DNA of 48,688 bases, taken from Holophagaceae bacterium (GTDB lineage: Bacteria; Acidobacteriota; Holophagae; Holophagales; Holophagaceae). The notes under the pieces were generated by a model. That model searched no databases and was not told where the DNA came from. It saw nothing but the letters and a program-made list of their open reading frames with translations. The position numbers and the translations under genes are program-made. Position 1 is the stretch's first letter; each line of letters opens with the position of its first letter. Below are positions 26,648 to 33,910 of the stretch, piece after piece. The stretch is from NCBI GenBank assembly GCA_025357545.1, contig JANXPB010000202.1, positions 1 through 48,688 on the forward strand. Reading direction: 5' to 3'.

Positions 26648-27853
26648 ATGCGTCCCATTTTGTCCTGCTTTGTGTGCGGATTTTTGTTGCGGACACCGCT
26701 GGCCTACGCCCAGGGTCCATCGGCTCCGCCTCCGCCGAGCCCAAAGTCGGGTTCTGACAAGCCAGCCACTGCCCAGAAACGCGACACGGCCAAGGCCATT
26801 CAGTGGGCCAAGGAGAAGGGCCCCCTGCTGGGAGAGAACCTTGGCACCTTCGACGCCTTCTTGGCGGCGAGAAAGGCCGATCTGAATGCGGGCACCCAAG
26901 CGCCATGGAAGGCCTGGCTCACGGATCTGAGCACCGCGAAGAAGCCTACGTTGCGCGTTTGGGCCCTCTCTCGGCTGGTGGAAGCAGGGAACCTGGACAG
27001 GATCGGCGACTAGCTGACGGCTATGCTCAAGCATATTCGTGGCGAAACCGAGCCCGAAAGCGGCATGGGAAGAGAGGTTCTGGAGGCCTCGCTTCCGTCG
27101 TCGTTCGGGACCGCCCCAGGCACCTTCCAGCTCCATTCAGACAGCCTGCTTTGGAAGGTGGTGGACTTGCAGATCCGACGTGATCCCGAACGGAAGGTGA
27201 GCAGCACCTACTACTCTCTTTGGTGCTACAACACTCGACCCGATCAACGTCCACTGATCGAGGAAATCGCCCGGCACATCCAGGCACCCGTCACCATCCT
27301 CAATCCCCACCCCGACCCCTGGAACGATCCCCGATTTTGGATCGTCCTGGATTGGCTCATCGCTTGGGGGGAGCCATCGGACTTTGAACGCCTGGAACAA
27401 TTGATCCCCAGCGGGCCCGCCCATGATGAGTATCGGGCACGATCCAAGGGGCTGTTGTCCAACCCGGCCTTTTTCAATTGTGAGGTGTACCGACCCCTGG
27501 ACGATCGGGCAACCGGCGAGCTCGCAGGATCCACGGAAGGTGCTCAGGTAGGCCTGAACGTCCCGGACCTGGTGGATTTCTCGGACGTAAAGGTCAAGCA
27601 CCAACCCGCAACTCTTTCTTATCCCCCGGAAGCCAGGATGCGAGGACTCATGGGCGCTACTCACGTGCTCGTCACAGTGGATCCAGCGGGCATAGTCTGC
27701 AAGACACGCCCGGCCCCGGGACCCTGGCTGGCCTTCCTGGCGCCCGCCAGCCTGAACTTTGCCAAGGACTGGCAATTCGAGCCGATGAAAGTCCAGGGGA
27801 TCCCGAGGCAAGGGAAATTTATTCTGAACGTGGTCTTCCGATTGCGAAAGTAG
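26648..27853 (+). pseudogene. Secreted TonB-C-domain protein split by an in-frame TAG
   Basis: One reading frame runs from ATG 26648 to 27853 but carries a single TAG at 27011-27013. The first part (121 residues) opens with a signal peptide (MRPILSCFVCGFLLRTPLAYA) and a Pro/Ser linker; the second part resumes after three codons at ATG 27023 (276 residues), with no SD there, and ends in a TonB C-terminal-like domain (LSYPPEARMRGLMGATHVLV, a VDPAGIV turn, and a final WQFEP...FILNVVFRL). Without the stop it would be a 401-residue periplasmic protein. A nonsense mutation or an assembly error is likeliest. TonB-C usually contacts outer-membrane receptors, but here no membrane anchor other than the signal sequence is seen. 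Confidence 0.7.
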
Positions 27854-27860
27854 CTATTCA

Positions 27861-28191
27861 CCCACTCGCATCCAAATCGAGGATCATGCCTCCGTCACTC
27901 AGCTCATACAGGATCTCAAGAACGAGAGGGTGTTCCAGGTCAACGGTATCCGCCCCGAAGGCCACAAGGTCATGCGGATGCACGCACGAACCACCGTCAT
28001 CGAGAATGGGTTTTGTCCTTCTACGAGCGGAAGCAGCCTGGAAAGCCAACTACCTTGCCGAGCTGAGCGCCTTCCCAAATAGCCGCTATGACGATCAGGT
28101 CGATTCGACCTCGCAAGCACTCGCGCACCTGTTGGACCACAGGCCGATGCGTATCTCCGAGGAAGCAATACGACGGATCGGGCCGCGCTGA
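27861..28191 (+). pseudogene. Phage terminase large subunit, frameshifted C-terminal fragment
   Basis: Frame 1 from about 27861 gives IQIEDHASVTQLIQDLK, then NGIRPEGHKVMRMHARTTVIENGF; after one extra T in the run TTTT (28011-28014) the match continues in the next frame as VLLRAEAAWKANYLAELSAF followed by PNSRYDDQVDSTSQALAHL and a stop at 28191. This is the nuclease-domain tail of phage TerL (iEdkasG..LiqeL, gdKv.Ra, P..apWl..fl.El.aFPng.hDDqvDa.sqAl). The N-terminal ATPase part is absent. It begins 8 bp after the TonB-C gene stop. Confidence 0.72.
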
Positions 28192-28195
28192 ATGG

Positions 28196-28408
28196 GGAGA
28201 CCCGCAGGCCGCCACCCAGCATCACCAGCAAAAACGCCTGGTCCCGGAGGTTTTCGGCCCCCGCCTCCAGGAGCGCCTGGGCCTCGCCCTCGGTGAGGGT
28301 GATGTAGGGCGTGAACACCGTGGCTTTGGGGACGCGCAGCAGTCGCTCTATGGTGCGCGACGGCAGTATTAGGCCGCCCAGGTCGGCGCACCAGTTGAGG
28401 AAGGAGCG
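28196..28408 (-). pseudogene. Tyrosine recombinase (phage integrase) internal fragment
   Basis: The minus-strand frame gives RSFLNWCADLGGLILPSRTI, then PYITLTEGEAQALLEAGAEN, then LRDQAFLLVMLGGGLRVS. This spans the end of the SAM-like core-binding domain and the first helices of the catalytic domain of XerC-type integrases (RxFLxWC..GLI, LTxxEAxALLxA, RDxAxLLxxLxxGLRVS; the first catalytic Arg is in GLRVS). It stops at 28196, 5 bp from the end of the terminase fragment. An in-frame TGA lies three codons upstream of 28408. The catalytic HxxR and Tyr are missing. Confidence 0.6.
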
Positions 28409-28558
28409 CCTTGGTCACGATAATCAACATTATCAGTACCTTGCAACCCCTCATGGCCATCCCGTCGCCGGCGTTGGCTTAGGCGACCAGGCGGACATCC
28501 CTGGTCGCCACGACCAGGCGCTCGGACTTGTCGGCGTGAAGTCCATTCTTGCGCGCCT

Positions 28559-28966
28559 TCAAGTAACGGAGGGTGGCCCTTCCTCATCGATCGATCTAGC
28601 GAGCTGGTCCAGGAATGCATCAGCATCTTGAAAAACGAGAGATCGATTGAGTGCAGACTCAATCCCCTCTCGTGTGATGACGGCGATGCCGAGCTTTAAG
28701 GCTTCCTCGAACAAATGGATTTGTGATCGATGCTTTGAACAAATCATCACTGGAAGCAGTGACCTATGGCCTCTTGCTGAAGATTTCAGTCGGCCCTCAA
28801 TCGCTGATTTTCTCGCCAACAACCGATTCAGCTTTTCCTGATCATATCCATGTAGAGCAATATCCAGACGCCGAGCGATGTAAGCAGCCCGGCCCAACCG
28901 AGGGCCAGAACTCGCAAGGATGGCGCTCGGGGGAGGATCGCTGCGGCAGATCGGCGACGCGTTCAT
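28559..28966 (-). pseudogene. Unrecognised ORF in low-GC DNA, possibly a nuclease-type fragment
   Basis: A 135-residue frame from ATG 28966. The C-terminal half (VMICSKHRSQIHLFEEALKL, GIAVITREGIESALNRSLVF) has the beta-alpha-beta look of the end of PD-(D/E)XK or Mrr-type nucleases, where an xxS...A..gI.viT/d.e.l pattern is common. No catalytic residues are identifiable, so this is a weak guess. DNA here (about 28640-28860) is visibly less GC-rich than its surroundings. It overlaps the end of the lipoprotein gene by 4 bp. A further open stretch on the minus strand at about 28460-28555 has no recognisable match. Confidence 0.3.
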
Positions 28967-29379
28967 TGGACCTGCTTGTAACGGACCAGCAGCACCTGCG
29001 AGCCCTTGGCGGACTTGAACTCGTTGGGGCGTTCTCCCTGACCCAGTTGGTAACACACCGTGAGTTGCTCGCCTGCGAGTTCATAGATCGCCTGGATCCT
29101 GCGCCCTGCGTTCGGCCCTTCTAGCCCGCGAATGTCCATCTTGGCTGGTGGATGCGTGGAGAGTACCGCGTAGGTTCCCTTATCACCTGCAAACTCGTAG
29201 GAATCCCTCGTCAACCGGAGGATCGCTCCTCCGAAGTTCGCGACTGGGAACACCCGGCCGCCGAGTTCGGCACTTTGCGGCGCCCATTGGCTTGCGAGTG
29301 TGGGATTTGTGCCCCGCGGGGTTGAGCAGGCCGAAAGGGCGATTACTGCCAATAGTCCAAGCTGTAGGCGACGCATCAT
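28963..29379 (-). CDS. TIGR03067-like domain lipoprotein
   Basis: A 138-residue lipoprotein with an N-terminal signal and lipobox (LLAVIALSAC, lipidated Cys18). The mature part follows the TIGR03067 pattern: W....aElgGrvfPvanfgga.l.lt.dsYeF.gdkGtY....t.PpakmDI.glEGPNaGrr.qaIYeLaGeqLTvCYqlgq.eRPneFkSakGSq. That family is expanded in Planctomycetes and some Acidobacteriota; its function is unknown. GGAGG precedes the start, where two ATGs (29379, 29376) are possible. The frame is intact, unlike its neighbours. Confidence 0.75.
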   Translation of the reverse strand: MMRRLQLGLLAVIALSACSTPRGTNPTLASQWAPQSAELGGRVFPVANFGGAILRLTRDSYEFAGDKGTYAVLSTHPPAKMDIRGLEGPNAGRRIQAIYELAGEQLTVCYQLGQGERPNEFKSAKGSQVLLVRYKQVQ

Positions 29380-29534
29380 GCTGCCTCCATGCCGCTAGAG
29401 TGCCTGCTTCCGGTGCCTTAAGAAAGCGGATGGCCCGTACCCGAATTGAACGAGAGCCGAATATTCAGAACACGTCGGCAGCTGAACACGGTTCAGACGG
29501 AGTATCGAGCCGAGACAACCGCCGGCTTCCCAGT

Positions 29535-30119
29535 CTAGGACCGCTGCAGTTCCATGAGGATCTGCCGGGCACAGGCCTTCAGGGTTTCGATGACGCCCAC
29601 CCCCTGGTTGGCGATGCCTTCGATCATGGGTTCATTGCGGAACCGCAGCAGCCGCTCCATCTCATCCACCTTTTCGGAGGTGGGCATGTCGCGTTTGTTG
29701 AGCTGAAGCACGTAGGGGATGGTGCGGATGTCGAAGCCGTTGTCCTTCAGGTTCGTGGCCAAGTTGGCGATGGCTTCAATGTTGGCTTCCATGCGGGGCC
29801 GCTGGCTGTCCGCCACGAAGATCACCCCATCGCATCCGCGCAGGATGAGCTTGCGGGAGGCATCATAGAAGACCTGCCCTGGCACCGTGTAAAGATGGAA
29901 CCGTACCTTGAAGCCTTTGACTGTGCCCATGTCCAGGGGCAGGAAATCGAAGAACAGTGTGCGGTCGGTTTCGGTGGCTAGGCTCACGAGCTTGCCCCGC
30001 TTCTCGGGATTGGCCTGTTCGTGGATCCACTGGATGTTGGTGGTCTTTCCGCAGAGCCCCGGACCGTAGTAGACGATCTTGCAATTGATCTCGCGCGAGG
30101 CGTAGTTGATGAAGGTCAT
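29535..30119 (-). CDS. mglA: MglA small GTPase
   Basis: Canonical 194-residue MglA, the polarity switch GTPase that in its GTP form localises motility machinery at the leading pole. P-loop GPGLCGKTT (19-27), TVPGQ (78-82), NKRD (141-144) and LFFDFLPLDMG are present; there is no C-terminal extension. It follows mglB by 22 bp on the same strand, as in known mglBA operons. It aligns without gaps to the first 145 residues of the MglA-like protein at 3.5 kb, but that paralogue has no MglB gene beside it. Confidence 0.95.
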   Translation of the reverse strand: MTFINYASREINCKIVYYGPGLCGKTTNIQWIHEQANPEKRGKLVSLATETDRTLFFDFLPLDMGTVKGFKVRFHLYTVPGQVFYDASRKLILRGCDGVIFVADSQRPRMEANIEAIANLATNLKDNGFDIRTIPYVLQLNKRDMPTSEKVDEMERLLRFRNEPMIEGIANQGVGVIETLKACARQILMELQRS

Positions 30120-30141
30120 GGCGTCAGTCCCTCGTCGATCA

Positions 30142-30639
30142 TCAATCGCCGAACAGCTTGTCGATGTCGTCGTCGGTGATCTCGCTGAAGGGGCTTTCGA
30201 ACTTTGTGCCGGGGCCGCTTTCCTCGTGAGCCCGAGTCTCGACCCGTTCGAAAATTTCGGACAGCTCGCGGGAAGCCTTTTTAACCCGCAAGCGCACCAG
30301 GGCCAAGCTCGAACCCTGGTCGAAGATCACCACCAGGATGCCCCGCTTCCCGACGATGGAAATATGGAGATTGTCCTTTTCGCCTTCATGGAAGAGAAGG
30401 CTGAATTCCTTTTCGCCGATGAGCTTGGCCAGTCCATCCGTGGCTGCCACGTTACCAGCCGTGAGGGAGGCCAAGCTAGTGGCGTCGATGCTGTGCACTT
30501 CTCCCGCCGATGCAATCTGCTGGCCGTTCTTGTCGACGAGGAATACCACTTTGGCCGAGGCGTCTTTTTGAAGGCGGCCGATAATGTCCTGGAGTTGCTT
30601 GAACTCCTCCTCGAACATGACCAGATCGAGCTTGGACAC
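30142..30639 (-). CDS. mglB: MglB, Roadblock/LC7 GTPase-activating protein
   Basis: A 165-residue Roadblock/LC7 protein: the N-terminal fold includes FKQLQDIIGRLQKDASAKVV, FLVDKNGQQIASAGE, ASLTAGNVAATDGLAKLIGE and ISIVGKRGILVVIFDQGSSL. A charged tail (SPFSEITDDDIDKLFGD) follows. In Myxococcus MglB dimers stimulate MglA GTPase activity and mark the lagging pole. The GTG start at 30639 is preceded by GGAGG. It lies 51 bp downstream of deoC, which may be in the same transcript. Confidence 0.93.
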   Translation of the reverse strand: MSKLDLVMFEEEFKQLQDIIGRLQKDASAKVVFLVDKNGQQIASAGEVHSIDATSLASLTAGNVAATDGLAKLIGEKEFSLLFHEGEKDNLHISIVGKRGILVVIFDQGSSLALVRLRVKKASRELSEIFERVETRAHEESGPGTKFESPFSEITDDDIDKLFGD

Positions 30640-30690
30640 AGAACCTCCGGGAAACCGAGACGTAGCTCCGAGGATAGCAGGCTCTGCCTT

Positions 30691-31536
30691 TCAGTATCCC
30701 GCAGAGGCATTCGCCCCTTCGCCCCGGGCGATGGCGATCGACTGGGACACGCCCAGCCGGGTGGCCCCCGCCTGCACCATGGCAAGGGCCTGGGCGTAGG
30801 TCCGGATCCCCCCCGAAGCCTTGACCCCGGCGCGAGAACCAACCGCAGTCCGCATCAAGGCCACATCCGCCACGGTGGCCCCGGAGGTGGAGAAACCTGT
30901 GGAGGTTTTGACCCAGTCCAGGCCCTCGGCAAGCGCGAGCTCGCAAGCCTGGCGCTTTTCTTCGTCGGTCAACAGGCAGGTTTCCAGGATCACTTTCAAG
31001 ACGGCCCCTTCGGTGGCCTTCCGGACCGCCCGGAATTCCAAGGCCACCTCCGTCCACAGCCCCGCTTTGGCCGCGCCGATGGCGAGCACCACGTCCACCT
31101 CCTGGGCGCCGAGATCCAGCGATTCCGCCGCTTCCCGAGCCTTGTTGACGGCGGTGTTGGAGCCCAGCGGGAATCCCGCCACGGTGCAGACCCGGATCCG
31201 GCTTCCCGCCAAGGTCGATACGGCCCGGGCCACCCAGCAGGGCTCGACACACACCGAGGCGAAGCCATATTCCAAGGCCTCTGCGGCGAGCCGGTCGATG
31301 TCCTGGGGCCGGGCGTCGGCCTTGAGCAGGGTATGGTCGATGAGCGCCGCCAGGCCCAGGTGGGCGAAGCGATCCAGGGCCTCCGCCAGGGCTAGCTCGG
31401 TATTTCCAGTGGAAGTCCGCAGGATGGCACGCCCCTCGAGGCAGGCGAGCAGTTGGGCATGGCCTTCATCCGGCGGTGGGGCCTCTTTCAATCGATTGAG
31501 CGCGTCGGAAGCCAGGAGAAGCAGGTCACCATCCAT
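30691..31536 (-). CDS. deoC: Deoxyribose-phosphate aldolase
   Basis: Cleaves 2-deoxyribose-5-phosphate to glyceraldehyde-3-phosphate and acetaldehyde in deoxynucleoside catabolism. The TIM-barrel motifs are clear: IDHTLLKADA, VCVEPCWV, TVAGFPLGS, EVDVVLAIGAA, LETCLLTDEEK, VKTSTGFSTSGAT (Schiff-base Lys) and VKASGGIRT. The 281-residue protein has about 70 extra N-terminal residues compared with the usual 220-residue enzyme. ATG 31536 with GGAG upstream is chosen; a further in-frame ATG at 31560 is less well placed. Followed by mglB-mglA. Confidence 0.94.
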   Translation of the reverse strand: MDGDLLLLASDALNRLKEAPPPDEGHAQLLACLEGRAILRTSTGNTELALAEALDRFAHLGLAALIDHTLLKADARPQDIDRLAAEALEYGFASVCVEPCWVARAVSTLAGSRIRVCTVAGFPLGSNTAVNKAREAAESLDLGAQEVDVVLAIGAAKAGLWTEVALEFRAVRKATEGAVLKVILETCLLTDEEKRQACELALAEGLDWVKTSTGFSTSGATVADVALMRTAVGSRAGVKASGGIRTYAQALAMVQAGATRLGVSQSIAIARGEGANASAGY

Positions 31537-31558
31537 GGCTCCATCATGCGTCAAATAC

Positions 31559-31590
31559 AAAAAAGCGGGCCACTGAGGGCCCGCTTTTTC
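31559..31590 (-). terminator. Bidirectional terminator
   Basis: AAAAGCGGGC (31561-31570) pairs with GCCCGCTTTT (31579-31588), a stem flanked by A-run and T-run. It ends the minus-strand lysine-rich gene (stop at 31606). It lies upstream of deoC, so deoC needs its own promoter in the short gap. Confidence 0.8.
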
Positions 31591-31605
31591 AGGTGAAGAA
31601 GGGGG

Positions 31606-32250
31606 TTAGGCCTTCTTCTCTTCGGTCTTCTCGCCCTTCTTGGGGGCCTTCTTGTGCTTCTTCACTTCCTTCTTCTCGTCCTTCTTCTCTTCGCCGAGGG
31701 TCAGGGCCTTCTTCTCGGCAGGAGCGGCTTCGGTCTTCTTGTGCTTCTTGTGGTGCTTCTTGGCCGGCTTCTCGGCGGGGACAGCGGCAGGAGCGGCGGG
31801 TTTCTTGTCGTCGCCCAGGGTCATCGAACTCTTGGCAGCCTCTGCCTTCTTCTCGGCCTTCTTCTTGCCGTGCTTCTTGACCTTCTTCTCGGCCTTATCG
31901 GCGGCCTTGTCAATCTTCTTCTCGGCCTTGTCGGCGGCCTTGTCAACCTTGGTCTCGGCCTTGTCGGCAGCCTTCACGACCTTCTTCTCGGCCTTCTTTT
32001 CGTCCTTCTTCTCGTCGCCGAGGGTCAGAGCGCTCTTGGCGGCAGGAGCGGCTTCGGACTTCTTGTGCTTCTTGTGGTGGTGCTTCTTGGCCGGCTTGGG
32101 GGCCTCAGCAGCCGGGGCGGCGGGCGCAGCGGCGGGAGCGGTCTTGACGACAGCGGCCTTGGGGGCAACGGCGGGAGCTTTCTTGGCATCCTGCGCGAAC
32201 ACGGGGCTGATCAGGGCAGCGGCCACGAGCAGGGCGGCGAGCTTCTTCAT
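31606..32250 (-). CDS. Exported lysine/alanine-rich repeat protein
   Basis: A 214-residue protein with a signal peptide (MKKLAALLVAAALISPVFA|Q), then almost only Lys, Ala, Glu, Pro, Asp and His. Three copies of a motif (A/S)(L/M)TLG(D/E)(E/D)KK recur (SALTLGDEKKDEKK; SSMTLGDDKK; KALTLGEEKKDEKK), with two KKHHxKKHKK histidine/lysine blocks and KAADKAEKK heptad-like repeats between them. Composition resembles histone H1-like proteins, but the signal peptide points to the envelope. GGAG precedes ATG 32250; in-frame ATGs at 32262 and 32280 would only extend the leader. A low-GC stretch at about 32325-32365 probably holds its promoter. Confidence 0.75.
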   Translation of the reverse strand: MKKLAALLVAAALISPVFAQDAKKAPAVAPKAAVVKTAPAAAPAAPAAEAPKPAKKHHHKKHKKSEAAPAAKSALTLGDEKKDEKKAEKKVVKAADKAETKVDKAADKAEKKIDKAADKAEKKVKKHGKKKAEKKAEAAKSSMTLGDDKKPAAPAAVPAEKPAKKHHKKHKKTEAAPAEKKALTLGEEKKDEKKEVKKHKKAPKKGEKTEEKKA

Positions 32251-32416
32251 GTAATTCTCCATCTGGGGATGTTCCGGCACGGCCGGACGTTCTGGGGTAT
32301 ACCTAGGAAGGATCAGGCCAAAACGTTAATGCTTATAAATATTAGCTTAAGTCGAAATCAACCGTTCACCGGCTCGTTGTGAATTGCAACAATGCTGCAA
32401 ATCCCCACGCCCAAGG

Positions 32417-33820
32417 TCACGCTTCTTCAGTGCCTTCGGCCAGGCCGAGATCCCGAAGTTTCCGGTAGAGCGTGGTCCGGTCTTTGCCAAGGATCTCGGC
32501 GATACGGCTCTTCCTGGTCTCATGTTTCAGGAGCACTTGGATGTAACGGCGCTCTAGTTCCTCGAGGGTTGGCAGGTGGTCCCATCCTTCAACTAGTTCG
32601 ACCAGAGGGCCAGCGGCCTGGGCCACCGAGGCCGCTGGGTGGTTGTGCTGAGTGAGTTTGGCGGGGAGATCATCCGGGGTGATTTCCCGCCCCCGGCTTA
32701 GCTGGGTGAGGTGCTCCACTACATTGGCCATTTCCCTGACGTTGCCAGGCCACCCATAGGTTTCAAGGAGGCGGCGGGCATCCGCCCGGAGCGCGTAGCC
32801 GACTCGGTCCTTGCGGCTGGCCTCCCCCAGAAAGTGATCCAGCAGCAGGGAGACGTCGGACACCACGCGGCCATCCCGGTCCTTGGTCCAGCGCTCCCGC
32901 AGGGGTGGAACCCGGATCTCCACGACGCTCAGGCGGTAGTAGAGGTCCTCGCGGAATTTGCCATCCTTCACCATCTGGGACAGATCGCGGTTGGTGGCCG
33001 CGATGACGCGGACATCCACCTTGGTGGTCTTGTTGCCGCCTACCTTCCGCACCTCCTGCTCCTGGAGCACTCTCAACAGGCGCACCTGGAAACTGGGCGA
33101 CGTCTCGCCGATCTCATCAAGGAAGATCGTGCCGCCGCTGGCCTCCTCGAAGAGCCCCTTCTTGTCGCCAGCCGCACCGGTGAAGGCGCCCCGCACGTGG
33201 CCGAACAGCTCGGATTCCAGGAGCGTCTCAGTGAGCGCCCCGCAGTTCACTGCGACGAAGGGCCGGTCCTTGCGGTCACTGCTGAGGTGGACGGTGCTGG
33301 CTACGAGTTCCTTGCCCGTGCCGCTCTCGCCGGAAATGAGCACAGTGGCCCGCGAGTTCTGGATGCTGGCAATGGTCTTGTAGACCTCCATCATCTTGGC
33401 GGAGGACCCGATCATCACGCTCTGGGGGCCCTTGGGCGATTTGTCCACCGGGGCCTTGGCGTCCTTCCGGACCATGGCGCGCTTCACCAGGGCCTTCAGT
33501 TCCTCGTTGTCCCAGGGCTTGGACAGGAAATCGAAGGCGCCTTCCTTGACCGCCTCGATGGCCTTTTCGATGGTGCCGAAGCCCGAGAGCAGGATCACTT
33601 CAATGCCCAGAGGTTTCGCGGCGCGGAGCAGGTCCAGCCCATCCAGACGGGCCTCCAGGTTGATGTCCGAAAGCATCAGCGAGAACCCCCCGCCGTTCAG
33701 TTTCTGCAATGCGTCCTCGGGCTTGGTGGCCTTCACCACCTCCAATCCCATGCCACCCAGCAGTTCTTCGAGCAGGTCGCAGGTTTCCCGGCTATCGTCC
33801 ACCACCAGCACGCGCGTCAT
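32417..33820 (-). CDS. NtrC-family sigma-54-dependent response regulator
   Basis: A 467-residue activator. Receiver domain at 1-120 with phospho-accepting Asp52 (LSDINLEA) and Lys101 in SKPWD; AAA+ domain from about 135 to 380 with Walker A GESGTGKE (164-171), the sigma-54 contact loop GAFTGA (211-216), Walker B TIFLDE (231-236), and GNVREM; C-terminal Fis-type helix-turn-helix (KSRIAEILGKDRTTLYRKL). It is expected to hydrolyse ATP and open sigma-54 promoters when phosphorylated. ATG 33820 has GAGG five bases upstream; GTG 33826 would overlap that SD. No kinase is adjacent; the hybrid kinase at 11.6 kb is not obviously its partner. Confidence 0.93.
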   Translation of the reverse strand: MTRVLVVDDSRETCDLLEELLGGMGLEVVKATKPEDALQKLNGGGFSLMLSDINLEARLDGLDLLRAAKPLGIEVILLSGFGTIEKAIEAVKEGAFDFLSKPWDNEELKALVKRAMVRKDAKAPVDKSPKGPQSVMIGSSAKMMEVYKTIASIQNSRATVLISGESGTGKELVASTVHLSSDRKDRPFVAVNCGALTETLLESELFGHVRGAFTGAAGDKKGLFEEASGGTIFLDEIGETSPSFQVRLLRVLQEQEVRKVGGNKTTKVDVRVIAATNRDLSQMVKDGKFREDLYYRLSVVEIRVPPLRERWTKDRDGRVVSDVSLLLDHFLGEASRKDRVGYALRADARRLLETYGWPGNVREMANVVEHLTQLSRGREITPDDLPAKLTQHNHPAASVAQAAGPLVELVEGWDHLPTLEELERRYIQVLLKHETRKSRIAEILGKDRTTLYRKLRDLGLAEGTEEA

Positions 33821-33910
33821 GAGCACCTCATCCTAGAAGTTAACGCAACCGGGGATGGCACCCGAAGGCCTGAACTAGTACCCTCGGATCAATCACCCAA
33901 AGGAGCCCCC

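Noticed and set aside
27886-28191. A 101-codon gene starting at ATG 27886
   Set aside because: Its first half is out of frame with the terminase similarity; only the second half is real TerL sequence, so it is treated as a frameshifted fragment.
28645-28664. Palindrome GATTGAGT-GCAG-ACTCAATC
   Set aside because: A perfect 8-bp stem but inside the unrecognised low-GC ORF with no positional clue to function.
25940-29500. attL/attR pair at tRNA-Asn
   Set aside because: No second copy of the tRNA 3' end was seen downstream up to mglA.
31640-32254. A hydrophobic Phe/Leu-rich plus-strand frame looking like a membrane protein
   Set aside because: It is the antisense of the lysine-rich repeat gene: AAG codons read backwards give CTT (Leu) or TTC (Phe).
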